Source: Microcoleus sp. FACHB-61 (GTDB lineage Bacteria > Cyanobacteriota > Cyanobacteriia > Cyanobacteriales > Microcoleaceae). Taken from it: a stretch of DNA of 64,000 bases. A model generated the notes under the pieces. That model was given only the letters and a program-made list of their open reading frames with translations, was not told the origin of the DNA and ran no database searches. Made by a program: the position numbers and the translations under genes. The DNA is taken from positions 1 through 64,000 of the forward strand of contig JACJNY010000070.1 in assembly GCA_014695295.1 (NCBI GenBank). The letters run 5' to 3'. Below, piece by piece: positions 63,351 through 64,000 of this stretch (position 1 is the first letter of the stretch; every line of letters starts with the position of its first letter).

Positions 63351-63707
63351 TTGTATCAGCAGACTTGCACTTACCCACAATTCCGCCAGGGAATTAATTC
63401 CCCGTGTCATAGCTAAAGTCGGTTGAAACTGAGATGTTGCATTATTCTCAAGAACAGGCAAGATGCCTGTTCCACAAAGAGTGAATTTTGTTGTGGGGTG
63501 GGCTTTTAGCCCGCCCATAAAAGGCTTATTGAGAATGGTGCAATATCTGAGTTGAAATCGACTGCCAAACCTTAATAAATATTCAGTTTTATTTAACAGG
63601 AATTTAGCTAGGAGACAGGGGTTTCAACCCCTGATGGACTATGCCAAAAAGTGCAAAATGTCGGCAAAACCATATTAAAAGTTGACCAGATTTTAGTTTT
63701 TTATTGA
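63351..63707. other. Gap after dxr holding a MITE-like element
   Basis: Besides the element at 63429-63551, a short hairpin GGGGTTTCAACCCC lies near 63618. No gene is seen. Confidence 0.5.
63429..63551. mobile_element. MITE-like element with 22-bp imperfect terminal repeats and flanking duplication
   Basis: The ends CTGAGATGTTGCATTATTCT (left) and, in reverse complement, CTCAGATATTGCACCATTCT (right) match in 18 of 22 bases including the last two. TTGAAA flanks both sides (63423-63428 and 63552-63557) as a putative target duplication. Inside are two hairpins, AACAGGCA/TGCCTGTT and GGGC/GCCC. It has no coding capacity. Confidence 0.65.
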
Positions 63708-64000
63708 CTAACTCCCAACTTTCGCCGCAAAATCAGCAGCACTCATCTTTTCGTACATTTCAAAAGGTTGGTGAATCCAAGGATTTTCAGCCAAATAATC
63801 TACATAATAATCCGGCTTTGCAACAGAACAAGCCTTGTACCAAAGTACAGCAGTCCGAATTTCCTGAATATCCTCGCCGTAGCGACTCTTCAGCCAAGCG
63901 ATACCTTGCTCCAAACTAATTCCCGAATCCGCCAAATCGTCAACCAAGAGAATGTGGCTGCCCAAATTATCGCCCACCATTGTCAAATCGCGGCCAAACT
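63708..64000 (-). CDS. Phosphoribosyltransferase, C-terminal part (cut by the window edge)
   Basis: The frame stays open to the window end (FGRDLTMVGDNLGS at the edge), so the gene continues beyond 64000. HILLVDDLADSGISLEQG is the PRPP-binding loop of type I phosphoribosyltransferases. WYKACSVAKPDYYVDYLAENPWIHQPFE matches xanthine/hypoxanthine-guanine types, so purine salvage is likely. The exact substrate cannot be stated from this part. Confidence 0.88.
   Translation of the reverse strand, partial: FGRDLTMVGDNLGSHILLVDDLADSGISLEQGIAWLKSRYGEDIQEIRTAVLWYKACSVAKPDYYVDYLAENPWIHQPFEMYEKMSAADFAAKVGS

Overview
The window comes from a cyanobacterium, most probably a filamentous Oscillatoriales type (Microcoleus/Oscillatoria-like; this genus guess is inference). 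The evidence is the gene content: RpaA, the ferredoxin-thioredoxin reductase catalytic chain, a FurA-type regulator with a His5 run, a CP43-like chlorophyll protein, a CAAD/CURT1 protein and a DUF1997 protein. Frequent GCGATCGC (HIP1) octamers and many heptameric tandem repeats between genes also fit. No tRNA, rRNA, CRISPR array or intact insertion sequence was found. Start sites, membrane segments and domain limits were judged by eye.

Region 0.2-17.2 kb is a cell-surface sugar and secretion block. A minus-strand trio (membrane protein, dolichol-phosphate-mannose-synthase-like GT2, sugar epimerase) is followed by a type I secretion operon: parvulin isomerase, a 1004-residue cNMP-domain/C39-like/ABC exporter, and an HlyD adaptor. 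Next come a 1282-residue protein with three glycosyltransferase domains, a methyltransferase-glycosyltransferase fusion and another putative glycosyltransferase. Region 17.2-25.6 kb is housekeeping and mixed: MOSC protein, small monooxygenase, lipoprotein, aroA, CAAD protein, D-lactate dehydrogenase and a K+ channel.

Region 25.7-35.5 kb is rich in metal genes. It has a CbiM/CbiQ/CbiO cobalt-nickel ECF transporter, two small membrane proteins (one frameshifted), a ferritin-like protein, an FTR1 iron permease, the circadian output regulator rpaA, a three-helix CP43-like protein coupled by a 4-base overlap to an unknown membrane protein, a frameshifted Cys-rich small protein and furA. The half-CP43 operon is the most unusual thing seen: it keeps every chlorophyll ligand expected for CP43 helices I-III and then stops.

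Region 35.6-51.7 kb holds an HD phosphohydrolase, the str operon (rpsL-rpsG-fusA-tuf-rpsJ), a LON-domain protein, a pentapeptide-repeat protein, pheA, a DUF1997 protein, a cluster of FHA proteins around a PRC-barrel protein, and pgl. Region 52-64 kb has a low-complexity membrane-anchored protein, lptA-lptB-lptF/G for lipopolysaccharide export, a DUF309 protein, ftrC, a solitary cas6 with a C-terminal helix-turn-helix, two tandem DUF2079 membrane proteins, dxr and the end of a phosphoribosyltransferase gene cut by the window edge.

Intergenic DNA carries several repeat families: GATTTTA, GATTTTC, GTCATTA and CCCAATTA heptamers, GAGGCAGAGCCTC palindromes, and two MITE-like elements with imperfect terminal inverted repeats. 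In at least two places repeat DNA appears to have entered coding sequence (CbiQ tail, DUF2079 loop). Two small genes in the iron region carry single-base frameshifts that could be real or sequencing errors.
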